NCBI RefSeq assembly: GCF_014805625.2
Contig: NW_023998416.1
Location: 30,692,068 to 30,756,067, forward strand
Direction: 5' to 3'
Source of the DNA: Glossina fuscipes
Lineage: Eukaryota > Arthropoda > Insecta > Diptera > Glossinidae
Length of the DNA stretch: 64,000 nucleotides
Shown: positions 1 through 14,500 of the stretch, one piece after another
How the letters are laid out: each line of letters begins with the position of its first letter
Position numbering within the stretch: position 1 is the first letter of the stretch
The notes under the pieces: generated by a model
Seen by the model: only the letters and a program-made list of their open reading frames with translations
What the model was told of the DNA's origin: nothing
Databases searched by the model: none
Position numbers and translations under genes: made by a program

Positions 1-3000
1 TCATTTAAATAAAATATTTTTGGTTTCACTTAAATGAAATATTTTTCTGTTATTATTTTGTCATCAATCTTCTTGATACATTTGTTGCAAAAGTAAGAAA
101 AATAAAAGACAATACTTTTCACTTTGTTTAGCATTATTATGAAAAATTTTTCCTTTACATTTTCCTATTGGTTTTCCTTTTCCCTTCTTTTTTTTATTGT
201 TTGTTGTTTTTTTTTTTGTTTCATATCTAAGCATGAAATTCTCTTGTTTACAAATTTCCGTAAGGAAAATTGGCTTGAACAACGGAATAACAACCTGAAA
301 AATTGCCAAATTGCTTACAATTTGAACACACATAAATACATACAAACTTTCGTGTATAACACGCAGACCAACAAGTTCTGAAATGAAAAATGAAAAGTGA
401 AAAATTCTTTCATACTTGCATATATGTATGCTCATATATCTATACATATATATAGAGATTCCTTGTGTGTGTTTAGCTAACTAACTGTCCTCCAAAACTA
501 GTGCAGCAAGTATCTTTTACTTTTACAAGAGCCGATATTTTGTACATTTCGTTCAGTTTTCAATTTAGTTTCATTTGTTCTTCCTTTTCTTCTTTTTTCT
601 ATTTCCTTTCTATGCTTTTTCGTTTTGCTTATCAAAAGCCATTGGTTAGAAGAGAGCGTTTACGTACGGCTTGAGTCGAATAATTTATCAGCCACCTGCC
701 TAAACGTATACCTGTCCGCAAAGAAAAGACTTCTTTTCCAAATTTCGTGTTTCGAACGTTCATTAAGAATAACGGCACCGAAGACTTTCTTGCAATTTTT
801 GAGATGTGTTAAAATATGAGCACTGGACGTAGGGATATAATTATATAAAGTCACTACTTCGCGCTTATTGAACTTCGTGTTGAATAATTCGTGGGCTACC
901 TGAGGTGCAAGGCCGTGTATTTAAAGTTTCCATCGGAGATCAATGCCATAAAATTGATGGATGCCTGGTATCAATTACTCTTTCGCGGGCTTTTTGACGC
1001 ACGGAGTTTTGTTATTAGAAGTCCAGATCGAAGATCATTGCCTCAAAAATACCTACTGAGCTGGTTGACGTTCAATTTTTAACCATTAAGATGTTAGGCT
1101 TATGGAAATCTATTATTGCAATCTCGATTCACAACGTGACACATGGTCATCTTGTAAGGGATGCCGCTCTTTTGTGTCTTCTTGAAGAACAGACAAGAGA
1201 CAACAGAATAGAGATCTAAAGCCATATTGCACTGCTCATTTATCAAGATGCATCACTGCGAAAATTAGTTAGGTTTGGATAAAAGACGAACGCTGTTGGT
1301 TCACTCGATACTCTATAACTAAGTGATTAACCTTAAAAAAAATAGAAGAAAAGCGAATTTCACTTTCTGAGCAACGCTTTGACGTTATTTTACTTTACTT
1401 TACGAAAGATTCCTCTCAAAAGAAGTGAACAAATCACGAGGAAATGGAAAAGTTGACGGTAGAAATTGCTTTGAGCAAAATATGTGTCTTATTCTCTTTA
1501 AGTAATTGCTTCTCAAGCAAGCCCTAAATTGTACATATAGTAGTTTTCTCCAATGTCCAGAGCCAACCAAACAACTTTAATAAAGAAAAAAGTTCACCGC
1601 TGTATTAAGACGCTCGCTTGAGAGTCGCACAGTCAATGGCAAAAAAGGTTTAATCTATAACCGAGATGACTCGGTGGTTTTTCTCTTTGGAAGCGGAAGA
1701 GGTCTAATCGAAAGGGGCTCTCTTTTCTAATGAAAAGGAGCATTTTTTCACCATTTGATTCTCTTTGTTGGAGCTCATCTGATTGATGGCCAGCAATATC
1801 AAGAAGACGGAGGCACATTTGGGTTTGTGTGCTGTGCGATGACAACCTTGGAAGCATTAATTCCCTTGAGAAAAGATAGTGATTGAATTAGCCTACCGGG
1901 ACGTGTTGATAGTCCAAAGGCAAGTGCGACTGCGGCCGCGTATGGCATGAGAGCACCCAAAACTGTACAGCTTGGTGTCAGTTCTTGCTTGAACGATAAA
2001 CCAAGAAGTTAAAGGGTATCCGCGAAGGTCAAGTTGCCCAAAAGTGGGATTGCACCAGCAGGAAGATGCCTGACGAATGCCTTCTTGCCTGGCTGCTTGG
2101 GTACGGCCCTTCGGGGAGTATTCGTGCTGGCTGTGGTTGCCACAAAGTTGCGCGGGAAACTGTCTAAGAGTTGCTGAAATAGGCCTCGACGTAAACCACT
2201 AAACGAGAAATTGACCCACGCCCATTTTCTACTACAGTATCTCAGGGTAGCGAGGTTCCCTTCCATTGCGATTGTCGTTCTTCCTGGAGGGTCCTCCATC
2301 TATTGAATTTGATTGCCAATGTGATTGTGTTGTGGGCAATCCGTCTGATTAAGGGTTCAGGCCAGGTGCGGACGTTAATTCCCACACAGGTATCTAGCTA
2401 CGACAAAATATGGTCAAATCGCATTGAGATTTGAACCGTCGAAAACCGTCTTGATAGTTGCGACTTTTCTCTACTCGGTTTTGCGGCAGTTGATTATTTC
2501 AAAGTTGGGACTTTTCGTTAACCGCGCGGCTGCAACGAAGTCCGCCGCCAGTAAATCAGTTTTTGTTGATTGGCCTCCTTATTGACGTCCTAATTTGAAT
2601 GCAAACGTTGAAAGATTGTCCAATCTTTAAATTTTGATCATTACCAACATTTTTCGTACTTCGTACTGTAGTTTTTTCTTTGTTCATTTGAAAAACTTGA
2701 TAAAAGATTTGGCTAATTTTCAACTGTTTTTAAAGCATAAGTTTCTTCATGATTAACTGCTAAATTGTGAAAAACTATGGCAATTAAAATAAACTAATAT
2801 AAATGGCAGACGCTAATGCAATGTGAAATGTCTTGAAAATATATATCGCGAAGCATTGCCATTACGGTGTTTGTCTCTTTGCTTAAAAATAAAAAAAATG
2901 ACTCCGATTTTGTGGATAGGATTTACGTTGTACTTCACGATAAGAAGTATGAAAATCAAATATAGTTTCAGTTCGCCTAACTACTGCCTATTCTCTCTGC

Positions 3001-6000
3001 ATAATATATAATTATATAATCTCTGAGCAGCTAATAAGAACCCGCGATATTTATTATTGTTAACAGCTCCACTGTGTAATCTACTGACACATATAGAAGA
3101 TCGTCTTAGCTTTTTAATATTAGCAAAATTTGCCGCTCCTTTGTCGCGGCGTTGCCATAAAGATTGTAAATCTCAAACAAGTCACTCAACTATTTCCTTA
3201 AAGTAAAATTTTCTTCAAGTATTAAAAAGCAAGTGAAACCACTTGCCCGCCATAGCAATAACAACCAAGAGGATTATAATGTCCTTAAAGGGAATTTTTG
3301 ATAGCCACTAAGTTTTCCGCCAAAACAATATTAAAATTGTTTTTTTTTTTAAGGACAGGAAGGGGCAAGGCAACTAGGCGATAGCGATAGGTTTACAATC
3401 CCCTTTTAGTTGGTCGTAGGAAGCATTTATATCACATTCCCTTATGCACTACCAGTAAAAGTGCTTATCGTGTTACGCGAATAAGGTTAAGGGCCGATGG
3501 CGCCTATTCTCATACTCAGCTTTTAAATTGATCTCTCCTGCGTTTGCACTTAATCTTAGTATGGAAAATAAATTAATAATAAATGAATGAAGAAAAATGA
3601 AGATTGTAGTAATAATAGTGGATGAACGAATGAATCACATTAAAACTAAGGCGATTACCGTTATTTTCTACGTTGATTGGCTACCCTTCCTGCTTGAGGG
3701 TCATGCCACATCCTGGCCATCCGCGTGGTTGTAACATTCTGGCATTTTCTACGTCTGCCAGGCTTAGTAAGGTCCTGGTTGCTGACGGGTGAACCATGTC
3801 GAAACTTGCTCTGTTGTCATCAACAAAGATGGTGTGTATATGCCAAGTTTTAAGGAAAACTTTTTTTCCAATAATTTTTGATAACAATATGTCATATACA
3901 ACTTTAAGTGCTTATCCCCTTCCCCAACGTTTCTATTTTTGCTTTTAGTTGCTTAGTTATTATGCGTGTATCTACATTGGCTTAAGCAAAAGTCGGGTGG
4001 GTGGTTATGCGTTTTATGTGTTGACTCTTTTTCTAACTCAATGTAATATTTGTGAGTTCTTTTCTTTTCGGTTTGTGGTTATTTTTAACTCTATCGATTA
4101 TTTCATAAACTTTTACTAACAGTTTTTCTTTTGCTAGCTACCAAATAAATTAGGAATTATTGCGAGTTTTTTTCAGACGGCAAAGTAACTTGAATACGGC
4201 AACAATTAAAATTCAATTTAAAATTTAAACATAAGAAAAAAAAAAAAAAAAAATATGAAGACTTTTTTAATTCAACGTAATATGAAGTATTTCATAGTGA
4301 CATCAGGTAAACGATAAATATTACGAAGAACAATAAAGCAAACAAGATTAATAAAAAAAAATGTGTTTTATAAACGAGTTCAGTCGGTATATCGTGTAGA
4401 CAGTTCTTAAAAAAAAAAAATATATATATATATATATGTATTTCCTAAACGACTTGTTTCGGTATATCGTGCACAGTATCCTTACCGGGCAACCACTACA
4501 CTACCACCACAATATCTATGATTATTAACGTTTTTCCAAATGTTTAAATGTTCGAGTGTATCCGCATATAAAAAACTACTATGGCTTTCTTCTATTATTG
4601 CATTATAATAAAAAATAAAAGCCTTCTGTAGTATTTTGAAAGGCCACCATTCAGTTTTAGTGTTTTTTTTTTTTCGGCAACCTTTTTCTGCAACCTGTCC
4701 TCTTGGTTTTTCTAAATATGCGTGACCGTGCAACATGCAAAATATGAATAAGATGGTGGTTTAGATACAGATCAGAAACATATAAAATATTTGAGACACG
4801 TTTTAATCTTTCTCTTAATTACAGCACACTTTGAATTATCTTTTGCCTCAATTAGCAAAACACCCTGGGTTACTGGTACCGTGTTGTGCGTTTCAATGTC
4901 CTCATCCCATCGCACAATATATATATTTTGCAGATTTAACAAAAAAGAAAAAATGCTGCTGCAATAATAAGTATTTAGCAAATGTACCTTACCTTACCTA
5001 CCTATCTACCATCTTCAGGTATCTCGTTAGGTATATAACATCTATAAAGCGACGCAATCAATTCACTTAGTTTATTTGCAATCTAAACTCATTCCATTTA
5101 ACCACTTGATTTCTAAGTGCTTTAGTGAAAAATACTTGATTTCCTTTAACCTTAACTAATAGTTGTGCCACAATCACTGCTATCACTAATACAGTTATAT
5201 GCATATATTTATTTGTGTTTGTGCGTCTACATATATATGTATATATGTATGGATGTGCATACATACTACAGTCTACAATGTCATAAACTCTTAACATTTC
5301 CTTAAAAGCTGTAATGCAAATTTTGCAATTTGCATTTATTCACTTGAAAGCGTTGGCAGAGGAGAAAAAAAAAAAAAAAAGAAACGAAAAAAAGCGAAAA
5401 ATACTGCAGCGTGAAAACTGCGCCAAATATGTAAATAGAATCTAAAGAAAACCAAAATATTTAAAAAAACCTATTGGTTTGACGGAGTACGTTGGCGGTT
5501 TCACTTACCTAAGGGGGTTGCACGAACACTTGACATGCACTTAAGCCAAGGCAAGCAGTGGTATATTTAACATAACTATTGGTAGAAGACTTGGTATTTC
5601 GCTTATACACGCTCACGTACACAGATATACACGTGTGTGTCTGCACCTATAAGGCTGTTTTCATATTAAAAGAACAGCTGTTGCTGTGTGACTATACATG
5701 CAATGGCAACACGCTTACCCTCCTATATAAATATGATAATACATTAGGGCTTGTTTTGTCCGCGAGTGGAATGTTTGTCATTAAGACGGAGAAATGCACA
5801 GTTACGCTACGGTAAGAAAGAAATATAAGGTTCGTTATAAATAGGAGCCCTTCTCTTAAAATCACATACTTGTTTGCCGATCCCTATCGGGCAATAGATG
5901 ATTTTTGATACGCTTATGACATACAAAACAAACATCAGAGGCCTCATAAATTTAGAATATAAAGTGTGATCAAATATTAGGAGCTAGATATTCTCATTAT

Positions 6001-6079
6001 TATAATTATTATGAATTTAAGACTAATACCTTAAAACACTACCATCTAAAGCTACCGACTTTATTGAGAACTCTACCGC

Positions 6080-6145
6080 ATTTGAGATTTGAATTCACGG
6101 CCATTGAGTTGTTAGAACAGATGATTTGCCTACTCGGCCACTTTG
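6080..6145 (-). repeat. tRNA-like sequence (SINE head or tRNA pseudogene)
   Basis: Read on the minus strand, the segment starts TGGCCGAGTAGG, a perfect match to the RNA polymerase III A box of Leu/Ser-type tRNAs. About 35 bases later comes GAATTCAAATC, which resembles a decayed B box (usual form GGTTCGANTCC). The seven bases before the A box do not pair with the bases after the B-box-like element. There is therefore no acceptor stem, and this is unlikely to be a working tRNA gene. A tRNA-derived SINE head or a pseudogene fits best. Confidence 0.4.
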
Positions 6146-9100
6146 AAACGTATTACTTTTTTTAATCTAATAAAGTAAATTCTTAAACTAAAATAAAAAC
6201 CAATAAGCACTAAAAACACGGGTTATCCGCTCTATATTAGAAAATAAAATTACATAATGAGCCTAGTGGTAAATTAGTAAGTTGAACTGATATTACTTTC
6301 CGTATCTAATTTCGGTATGCCCTTAGGATCAGTTGTTCCCAATGCGATTCATCTAATAAAGCAAAACTTTAGGCAGCCGCAAAGAATGTGCTTTGTTGTG
6401 AGAATTCGTTCACAACTGCAGATTGGAGAAGAAGACCTCCTTAAGATAGATTGGTGAAGGTAGATGCGGGTTAACAGGGGAGCACTACTGAACAAGGTAT
6501 TGTAGGATTACTTCTCGACTAAGAACTCAGTGGTCGTGGAAGCAAATCTCATGTGCGGTCGAGTTTTCCATAAAGCCGGTAGCGTCAAATGCTAGTTCTT
6601 TAAGACGTTACTCTTTGAATTTATTTCTCTGGCCAAATTAATTATAATAATAACAATCCTCCATAATCTCATTTATAATTACTTTCACAGTACATAAAGA
6701 TTAAATGTAAAATATTAATTATATTAAGTTAAAAATACGTCTGCTACGGCAGCTGCAGCCAAATTATACAAACACATAAATATATGTATAATTCAAACAG
6801 TGAAAATCGTATGCTAAACTATTAGGTCAGAGCTTTCACTTAAGCACTTGACAACCAAAACTGAACATAGCTGGTTCAGTTTGCAAAATGAAGAATGCTC
6901 TAAATTTGTTAGTTAGTTCCATTCATCTATGACATCGATAGACTGCAAGTATTAAGGAGCGATGTCTTGGAGATTAAATTAATTTGGAGATTAATTTCAA
7001 TTTCTACAAAGGACACTAAAAGGGTTAAAAGCTCGTAATTATATAATACAATGTTCAGTTTATCTTTCCTAATAAGGCTGGTAATGGTGAGTCAATACCA
7101 GCCTGTATTAGCTTAACATGGAAGGAGTTACCTAACATAAACCTTAGCTCTGAAGTGTTCATTTTGATATCGAGACTAGTTTCTTATTTACAAATATTTT
7201 TATTTTTTTTACTTTCGATTGTTAACTAAAAGTAAAATAAAAAAAAAAAAATGTTTGGAAATCTAATTCGTGGCCGGATTAGGATTCAAAATGATTTCAT
7301 CTAAGTTAACATCTCTGGTGTCTTGTAAGCATTTGATTTTGGAACAGTAATTTTTAAGCAAATCAATGACTCAGTCTTAAAGTAAAAATTCCAATGGTCG
7401 CATGGTCTTGTTGACCAGTTCATATCGGCATTCCTGGCGATTACATAATCACTAAAGTTTTCTCAGATCGTCAACCATACCAAAATGGGAATTTCCAAGG
7501 ATGTGAACGCGTTTCATGAACAGCATGCGAGTTTTCTTCGCCACAAAAACGACAATTTTGCTTTTTTAACCACATGTCGATTTCATCGCTAAAGATTAAA
7601 ATGTGCAAAACATGGCCCAAAGAACTATTTCATTATTTTTCTAATAAGTTTGAATAATTTCCGCAGCTGTGTGTAGCTTTCCGCTGCGATTTGCCAAATA
7701 ATGCTGAGCACAAATTTGAATTTTGCTAGGGGTATAACGAAAAAGGGCAAACGTATGACGTTTAAAACGTTTATGGTATTAATTTGATCAGGCGCGGACA
7801 AAAAATATTTTTCTTTTTGAAATTTTGTAACGCCCTGCTACGCTGATCCACCGAGCAGAATTTAGCCACAGTTTCTCATTCTTTGCATTTAAAATTCCAA
7901 CTAATCTTACTGACACTTACACAAGTGCTAGGCAACTTGCAAAATGGTACAAAACTTTAAAAACCAAAAAAAAACCGGAGAAATAATAATTTTTATCCTT
8001 GTCGATCGCCAATAGCTGCGAAAGAAAAGAAATTGAAAAAAGTCACGACTACACTGATAGGAAATTCACACAAACTACAGGTTTTTTTAAGAGTTTAAGA
8101 GATTCAAAGGCGCTCAAAATATTCTAATTGATGCCGATGCCGGCTTTATCTGTCCTCGTTATACAATTTTCAACCAAAATCTCTGCTTCTGAAGCGAAGT
8201 GTACCAATGCAAGGAAGGTACCAACTTTTCAATCATTTAACGATATAAAGAAATTGCTCTAAGAAAGGAAAAGGAAATTTAAAACTTTTTAAAACTTAAG
8301 GAATTTTTGGAAGAAAGTTTTATTCAACACTTTCATTAAGAAAATGATTGGTAAGAGGCCTTCATAAAGCTAGCAGCCTATACGTAAGCGTTTTCATATT
8401 ATTTAATAAGCCTGCAGTGCCAAAATGCATAAACGACACTCGATTATTTCTGATACATATAATCCATGCATATATATATATATATATATATGTATGCTTA
8501 TGTATTATATTTGAATTTTTGCTTATAACGCATTTGATAAAATTAATATTGCTTTAGATATTATATCATAAATTAAAACATTACTGCAAGGTAATGGTGT
8601 TTGATTGCTGGAAAATAGTTCCAACATACACCAACAAGTTGAATTGAATAAAAAGAAAAAAAAAGGAAACTTTCTCCTCATACACTCGCATATGCGCCAG
8701 TAAAATGTCGTGTATAGTAACAAAACTGCTCTTGAAATGATATCAAAGGAATAACTTTTTCCTTTTTTTTTATTCATCTATCATATATATATATATATAT
8801 ATAGTCGTCATACTTCCACCATTGAAAATCGTATATAGATAAATAATATACATATATCTATATATGAATATAGCTCAATGTGTGAATAAAAACATCTAAG
8901 GAAATTATATTCGGTAGTGGCCGAATCTTTTATGTCCATCAACGCGATTCTGAGAAAAGGAAAACAACCAAATTTTCGGCCGGCTTGTTTTTTCAGATGT
9001 ATGTGTCGTGCTTTATGGGTACCAACCAGAAAACACGCAAAGCAAAGGTGCTCGAAATTTTTGTTGCATGGACATGTGAACGTTGTAGGCATGACAGGAT

Positions 9101-9584
9101 TCGGGTCATTTTCGAATTCTTTTGCAAGTTTGTCGGCGATATTTTCACTTTTGCGAATGGGAGGGAGATACACAGGTACGACACAGCTGCCAAGACGGAC
9201 GGATGGATAGACAAACGGACGGCCATGCTTGGGTGCATTCCGAATTTGAAGCCGGCCAAGAATTTATATACTCCACCAGGTTTTTGAAGCTCGGTTCTGT
9301 GTATTATAAAGATTTTGAAAAAAATTAAAAAATTAAGCTGGCGCTGGCGATTTTTTCCATTTTTGTAGCGGTACAAACGTATAAATTTTTGTGGCGCTAC
9401 CTCCTACAGTTTATGGATAAATAAGAAACAGCCAAGTTTTTATTCCTCGCCTTACTTAGTACTGTAGGCGTGCCCTTCGATCTATTTGGCCCACTTTCAC
9501 CTGCGTGCAAGAAATTCTGATATTTCCGCTTAATTTGATACCTACAGATGCGTTTTGCCGCTAAAAGAATGTTCACGACAGACA

Positions 9585-9755
9585 TTACACGGACGGACAA
9601 CTGGATAGACATGCTTGAATTGATTCAGAATGTGATGCTGATCAAGAATGCATATTGTACTTTGTAGGGCCTCCGTAGCTGTCTTCTGGGCGTTGCAAAC
9701 GTTTTGACAAAATGAATGTATCGCTCAGCCTTCGGTGATGATTTTATAAAAAAAA
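9585..9755 (+). repeat. Dispersed repeat family B, copy 1
   Basis: This copy contains an acggacggacaactggatag stretch, then a GTTGCAAACGTTTTGACAAA segment, then a CCTTCGGTGATG end. The same order with substitutions recurs at 32075-32225. A shorter GGACGGA-containing stretch at 9180-9290 may be a third fragment. No coding capacity is visible. It is probably a non-autonomous mobile element or a fragment of one. Confidence 0.5.
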
Positions 9756-10864
9756 TTACATATCAAACAGCAAATAACCTTGATATGCATGCAACATTAT
9801 AACAATAAAAAGTTGGTTGTAAATACAAACGCAAGCACACAAGCTTATACATCTGTGAGCTTATGCGGGTAAATGTAGGGGTGTGTTACGTAATACATAT
9901 ATATATATACATATGTACATATAATGGATTTTGTAGCAATCATGCAATATCTGATGTAGCAATCTACACGCATACACACAACTTAACTATATCACACAAA
10001 ACTGTGATTACTAAAGTTGACGGCCATAGACCTAGTCTACAAACCTTCATATCTAAATATGATACATATATTTTTCCTTTTTCAAATGCCTGAACATTTT
10101 GTTGGTCCCTTTGTATTGCAGTTAATAGTTTTGTAATAAAGCTGCTCTTCTCGTGTTGATGACTAAAAAAATCTCATTTGCGCTTTTTATTGTTCTTTTA
10201 TGAAAATCTAAGAAAAAAATATAAATGCGGGTGGAGGAGAGAAAAGCATCGCAAAAAATACTTAAAGTGTGAGTCAACTAGCTACCACACTTCCATTTCC
10301 ATGAAAAAGAAATCTGGTAAAATAATACTTAGTTGAGTGAGTTTTTTTCTTTTGCCATGTGCGACACACATGCATACAAATATGAATATTTTTTGATTTG
10401 TCTTAAAAATTTACGATCGTTTGATTTCTTCCATTGATTAATTGCCCAATAAGCTTGAGTTCAGCAAATATTGCTTGCAAAGAGCCAAAAGACAATTTCA
10501 TTTTTACAATGAAAGCAAAAGCAGAATCTTGTCGTGCAACCCAGCCCTTCCTCAATGCGATCTCTTATCGTATCCGCGCGAATTCTTGTCCCTTACTGAA
10601 GAATTTACGTGCATCATATTTGTCCTTACATTTGCCTTATATGGAAATAAGCATTAGATACTTCAAAAAGAATAAGAAGAAGATTCTCGATCAGCGTATA
10701 GCTCTGAATGAACTCTAGCCGTTCGTCTGTATCCAAAATTGAGTTAGAAAGCTAAAACTTGACACGTACTTTCGGAATTGATGACTCAAGTAGACCTCTA
10801 GACTGAAAACTGACTTAGTCAACGACTTAATACGCCAGCGAGCATATAACTTATTATCCGCAGG

Positions 10865-10975
10865 AACCATTTACCTAATATTTGAAGAAGGTTATTGAAA
10901 ATGCATTGGCTTCAATCAATTTTACAACCACTCCCTACATAAAGCCCCATTTCGAAAAGACCATTATATAAAAAA
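10865..10975 (+). repeat. Dispersed repeat family A, fragment
   Basis: This partial copy includes a TATTGAAAATG segment followed by a CATAAAGCCCCATTTCGAAAAG segment. The latter matches the central part of the longer copies at 16485, 37590 and 49085 in order and orientation. It carries no open frame of note. Confidence 0.45.
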
Positions 10976-11505
10976 CAAAAATCACTGACTTTTTATATAA
11001 TAATCGATAATCTGTGAAAAACACGACACAAAGTGAATTTTAAAAATTTAGAAAGCATAGGACGAGTTTTGCACCCCCTCCCAATTCCCAATCCTCGCCC
11101 CAATTTCAATAATCACAAAAATAAAGGGGATCCATTTTTCACCATTTTGCGAAGAAAATTGGCACAAATGGTCTATATAGGTCTATTTTGCAGACTTCTA
11201 ACCATATAAGAATTCTTATGAACAGAAGAATTCTTGCGGTATCTAAGTATGATTTTTAATAGGATATAGTAGGAAATAACAGGAACGGGAAAATAAGAGA
11301 TTAAAAAGTGGATGAGAACGCAGCGTCGTTATGCCTTGAGCGGTCATCTTCGATCATCTGTATAAAGGCATAAAGCAACTCGAACTTCGCAATACTTTTC
11401 TCAAATCGTTTCTCTCAATTCTAGCTGAGTTTTTCACAAACTATTTCCTATAAATTATACATCTATATACATATGTATATATTGTTTCCCTTGTTTTCAT
11501 TTCAG

Positions 11506-14500
11506 GCATTTCATCGTTGTCGAGTTGCGGTGATCCGGAACGCCTGCCAGAACTGCCGCCCGGTGATGAACAACGTTTACAGCGAGCCGCCCTACATTTG
11601 CAACAGAAACTTATTTTACGTGAATGGTTGCGTGATCATCGTTTACAACATCATTACAATCGCTTATTAGCCGTTGAAGTAGCTTCGTTGGAAGACGTGT
11701 ATTGGCTGGAAGATTCCCGTGCTAGTAAAATTTTGGGAAAAGATTGGCAAATATGGTCACAAGCCCGACAAAATCTTCCTACATCCAAAGCTCAGCTGGA
11801 TGCTTTAAAAGCAGAGTTATGGTCTACTGTCGTCAAATCCAGTCAACATCAAGACGCATGGACTTGGGGTGGCATGTTAGTTGTGTCAGTATCTGTAGCC
11901 GGTCTCGTTACCTTAGCAGCCATGACTCAGCCCTCACTAGCTCCTGAAGCTCGACATTCACTTTTGCAATATGTTACTGGAAAATATTTACTGCCAGCCA
12001 ATTGCAAAGTGCAATGGGACTGGAAAGATCCGGCCGTGGTCGGTGGTGCCATGTGTTTTGTAGTACGCTTTTATCAGCGAAACGGCCAGCCTTATCCCAT
12101 CTGTGATACAGATCAATTTTTCGTAGAAGTTACCGAAGGAACACGTAAAATGGTAACCATTAGTGAATTGGGTTCTTCGACCGATCCCAACAATGCAAAT
12201 ATAGCTAAAGTCAAATTTACCGTACGTACAGCAGGACAGTATAAAATTTCAGTAATGATTGGTTCAAGTCATATAGCGGGTTCGCCGTTTATAAAAACCT
12301 TTATACCGGGACCGATAGACGCCCGACGTTCTAGATTTATTAGACCGGCAAGTACGGTTATATGTTGCGCTGGCGCTCCTACGCTAATGCATATAGAACC
12401 GCGTGATGAATTCGGTAATGCTTGCCAATTCGATCAAGATATAGATCCGGTTAAGGTGAGTAAAGTCCATTTATTTGTGAACACATTCAGAATATAACGG
12501 TTCATCTGATGCATTCTTAAAGGGTTATCATGTCGAAATTTACGACTTAAACGGTCAACCGCTAGAGAAGCTACATCATGCAATTTCGTTTGCATATGAT
12601 CGAGTTAATGCTCGGGTTTCCGTTACCGCTTTATTTCCGGAACCTCTTTGCTTACGTGCCGTCATAAGTTATCTAGATCAAAAGTTACCTAACGGTGATT
12701 TCGATATAATAGTTTTAAGCAGTAAGTCTAATGCAATCTTTAACGCCTTTTTATTACGCAGTATATGTGTTCATATTTCTACCTGTTGCAGGTAGTGACA
12801 CCACATTGGTGCATAAGAATATCGCTTCGCGGAAACACAATATTTGTTATGAAGCCAAATTATTAAGTATCTTTGGGGCACCAAAATCAAAGCCTCGCAA
12901 GGTCCTTTGCTATGTGGGGCCTAAACAAGTGAGTTCTTATGGTTTTGCATGCAAACAATCAAGATGTTCCCCCAAACAGCCACAGAACTCTGTGAATTTT
13001 CAGGTTACTATCAAGGAAATGATTTTGAAATTTATACCTAAACGTATTGCCACTTTTCGTTTATGTCCATCGACAAAATTTCACTTTCTACCGCAACGTC
13101 CTACGCACGTTCACGGGCCAATTTTCATTATCGATGATGGAGCTCAACCGAAAATTGAATTGGCCTCCCGCGATCGTAATATTATAGCGGCTACTTTTAC
13201 CCATTTTCTATTAAAAAATATTGGCGGATCCGAAACGTTTAAAGACAAGCAGGATTTCTTTTATCACGAAGTGCGAAAGTTCCATGCAAATTACTATCAC
13301 GAGAAGCTATCGCTGAAAGTGCAACGCGAGCGAATTTTAGAGAGTAGTATGAAGGCAACAAAGAATTTTTCAGTTAGTGATTGGTGCGGTAACTTCGAAG
13401 TGACCTTTCAAGGTGAACAAGGTAAGGCGAATCCAATAAAAAAACTTGTTCACCTCAACTTAATTAAACGCACTTATGCTTATAATTTGCAGGTATTGAT
13501 TGGGGTGGTTTACGTCGTGAATGGTTCGAACTAATTTGTAGTGCATTATTCGATCCGCGTAGCGGTCTATTTTGTAGCTTCCACGACAAACACCAAGCTT
13601 TAGTGCATCCAAATCCTCACAGACCGGCCCACCTAAAATTGAAACACTTTGAATTTGCCGGTAAAATTGTGGGCAAATGTTTATATGAAAGCGCGTTAGG
13701 CGGCACCTATCGGCAACTGGTACGCGCACGTTTTACACGTTCATTTCTAGCACAACTTATTGGTCTACGAGTACATTATAAAGTAGGTGGTACATTCTTT
13801 TTTGTTATTGTTAGTGTTAATGTAATAAATATATGATTTTATTAGTATTTCGAACAAGACGATCCCGACTTATATTTGTCGAAAATCAAATATATATTAG
13901 ACACAGATCTTGATAATACTGATTCTTTGGAATTGTATTTTGTTGAAGAGATTTATGATGCCAGCGGCCAATTAAGCAAAACTATCGAACTCATACCAAA
14001 TGGTTCGAAAACGCGTGTGACAAATGCTACCAAAAATCAATATTTGGATGCTTTAGCACAACAACGTCTCTGCAATAGTGTCAAAGATGAGGTCGATAGT
14101 TTTTTAAAAGGCCTTAACGGTATTATACCGGATAATCTCTTAAGTATATTCGATGAAAACGAATTAGAGGTAAGTGCTGCCGAGCTACCAAAGGCAAAGC
14201 ATTTAGAAATCATTTTCGTTTCCCCTCCTCCTCTATTTCAGTTACTAATGTGCGGCACGGGTGAATATTCGATAGCGGATTTCAAAGCTCATCATATAGC
14301 AAATGGTAATTCAGCTGAGTTTCGCAGGGTCTTGGCTTGGTTTTGGGCTGGCGTTAGCAATTTCTCGCAAACCGAAATGGCGCGTTTATTACAATTCACT
14401 ACGGGATGTTCACAACTGCCACCAGGAGGTTTTCAAGAATTGAATCCACAATTTCAAATAACTGCTGCACCTACATTTGGAAATTTGCCAACAGCTCATA

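Larger units (their letters stand above)
1..11505. other. Non-coding region upstream of the HECT ligase gene
   Basis: No open frame here looks like a conserved protein. Short frames lie in AT-rich low-complexity DNA and mostly open on non-ATG codons. TA microsatellites occur near 4418-4440, 8468-8492, 8783-8803 and 9897-9912, with poly-A/T runs elsewhere. A tRNA-like SINE or pseudogene lies near 6080-6145, and dispersed-repeat fragments lie at 9585-9755 and 10865-10975. The first recognisable exon of the next gene begins in mid-codon at 11506, so at least one upstream coding exon must exist. It may lie in this stretch as a short exon I could not recognise, or outside the window. Confidence 0.6.

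Noticed and set aside
8808..9173. 121-codon minus-strand frame
   Set aside because: It overlaps a repeat-like region and several other open frames on both strands. No domain can be recognised and the tail is AT-rich.
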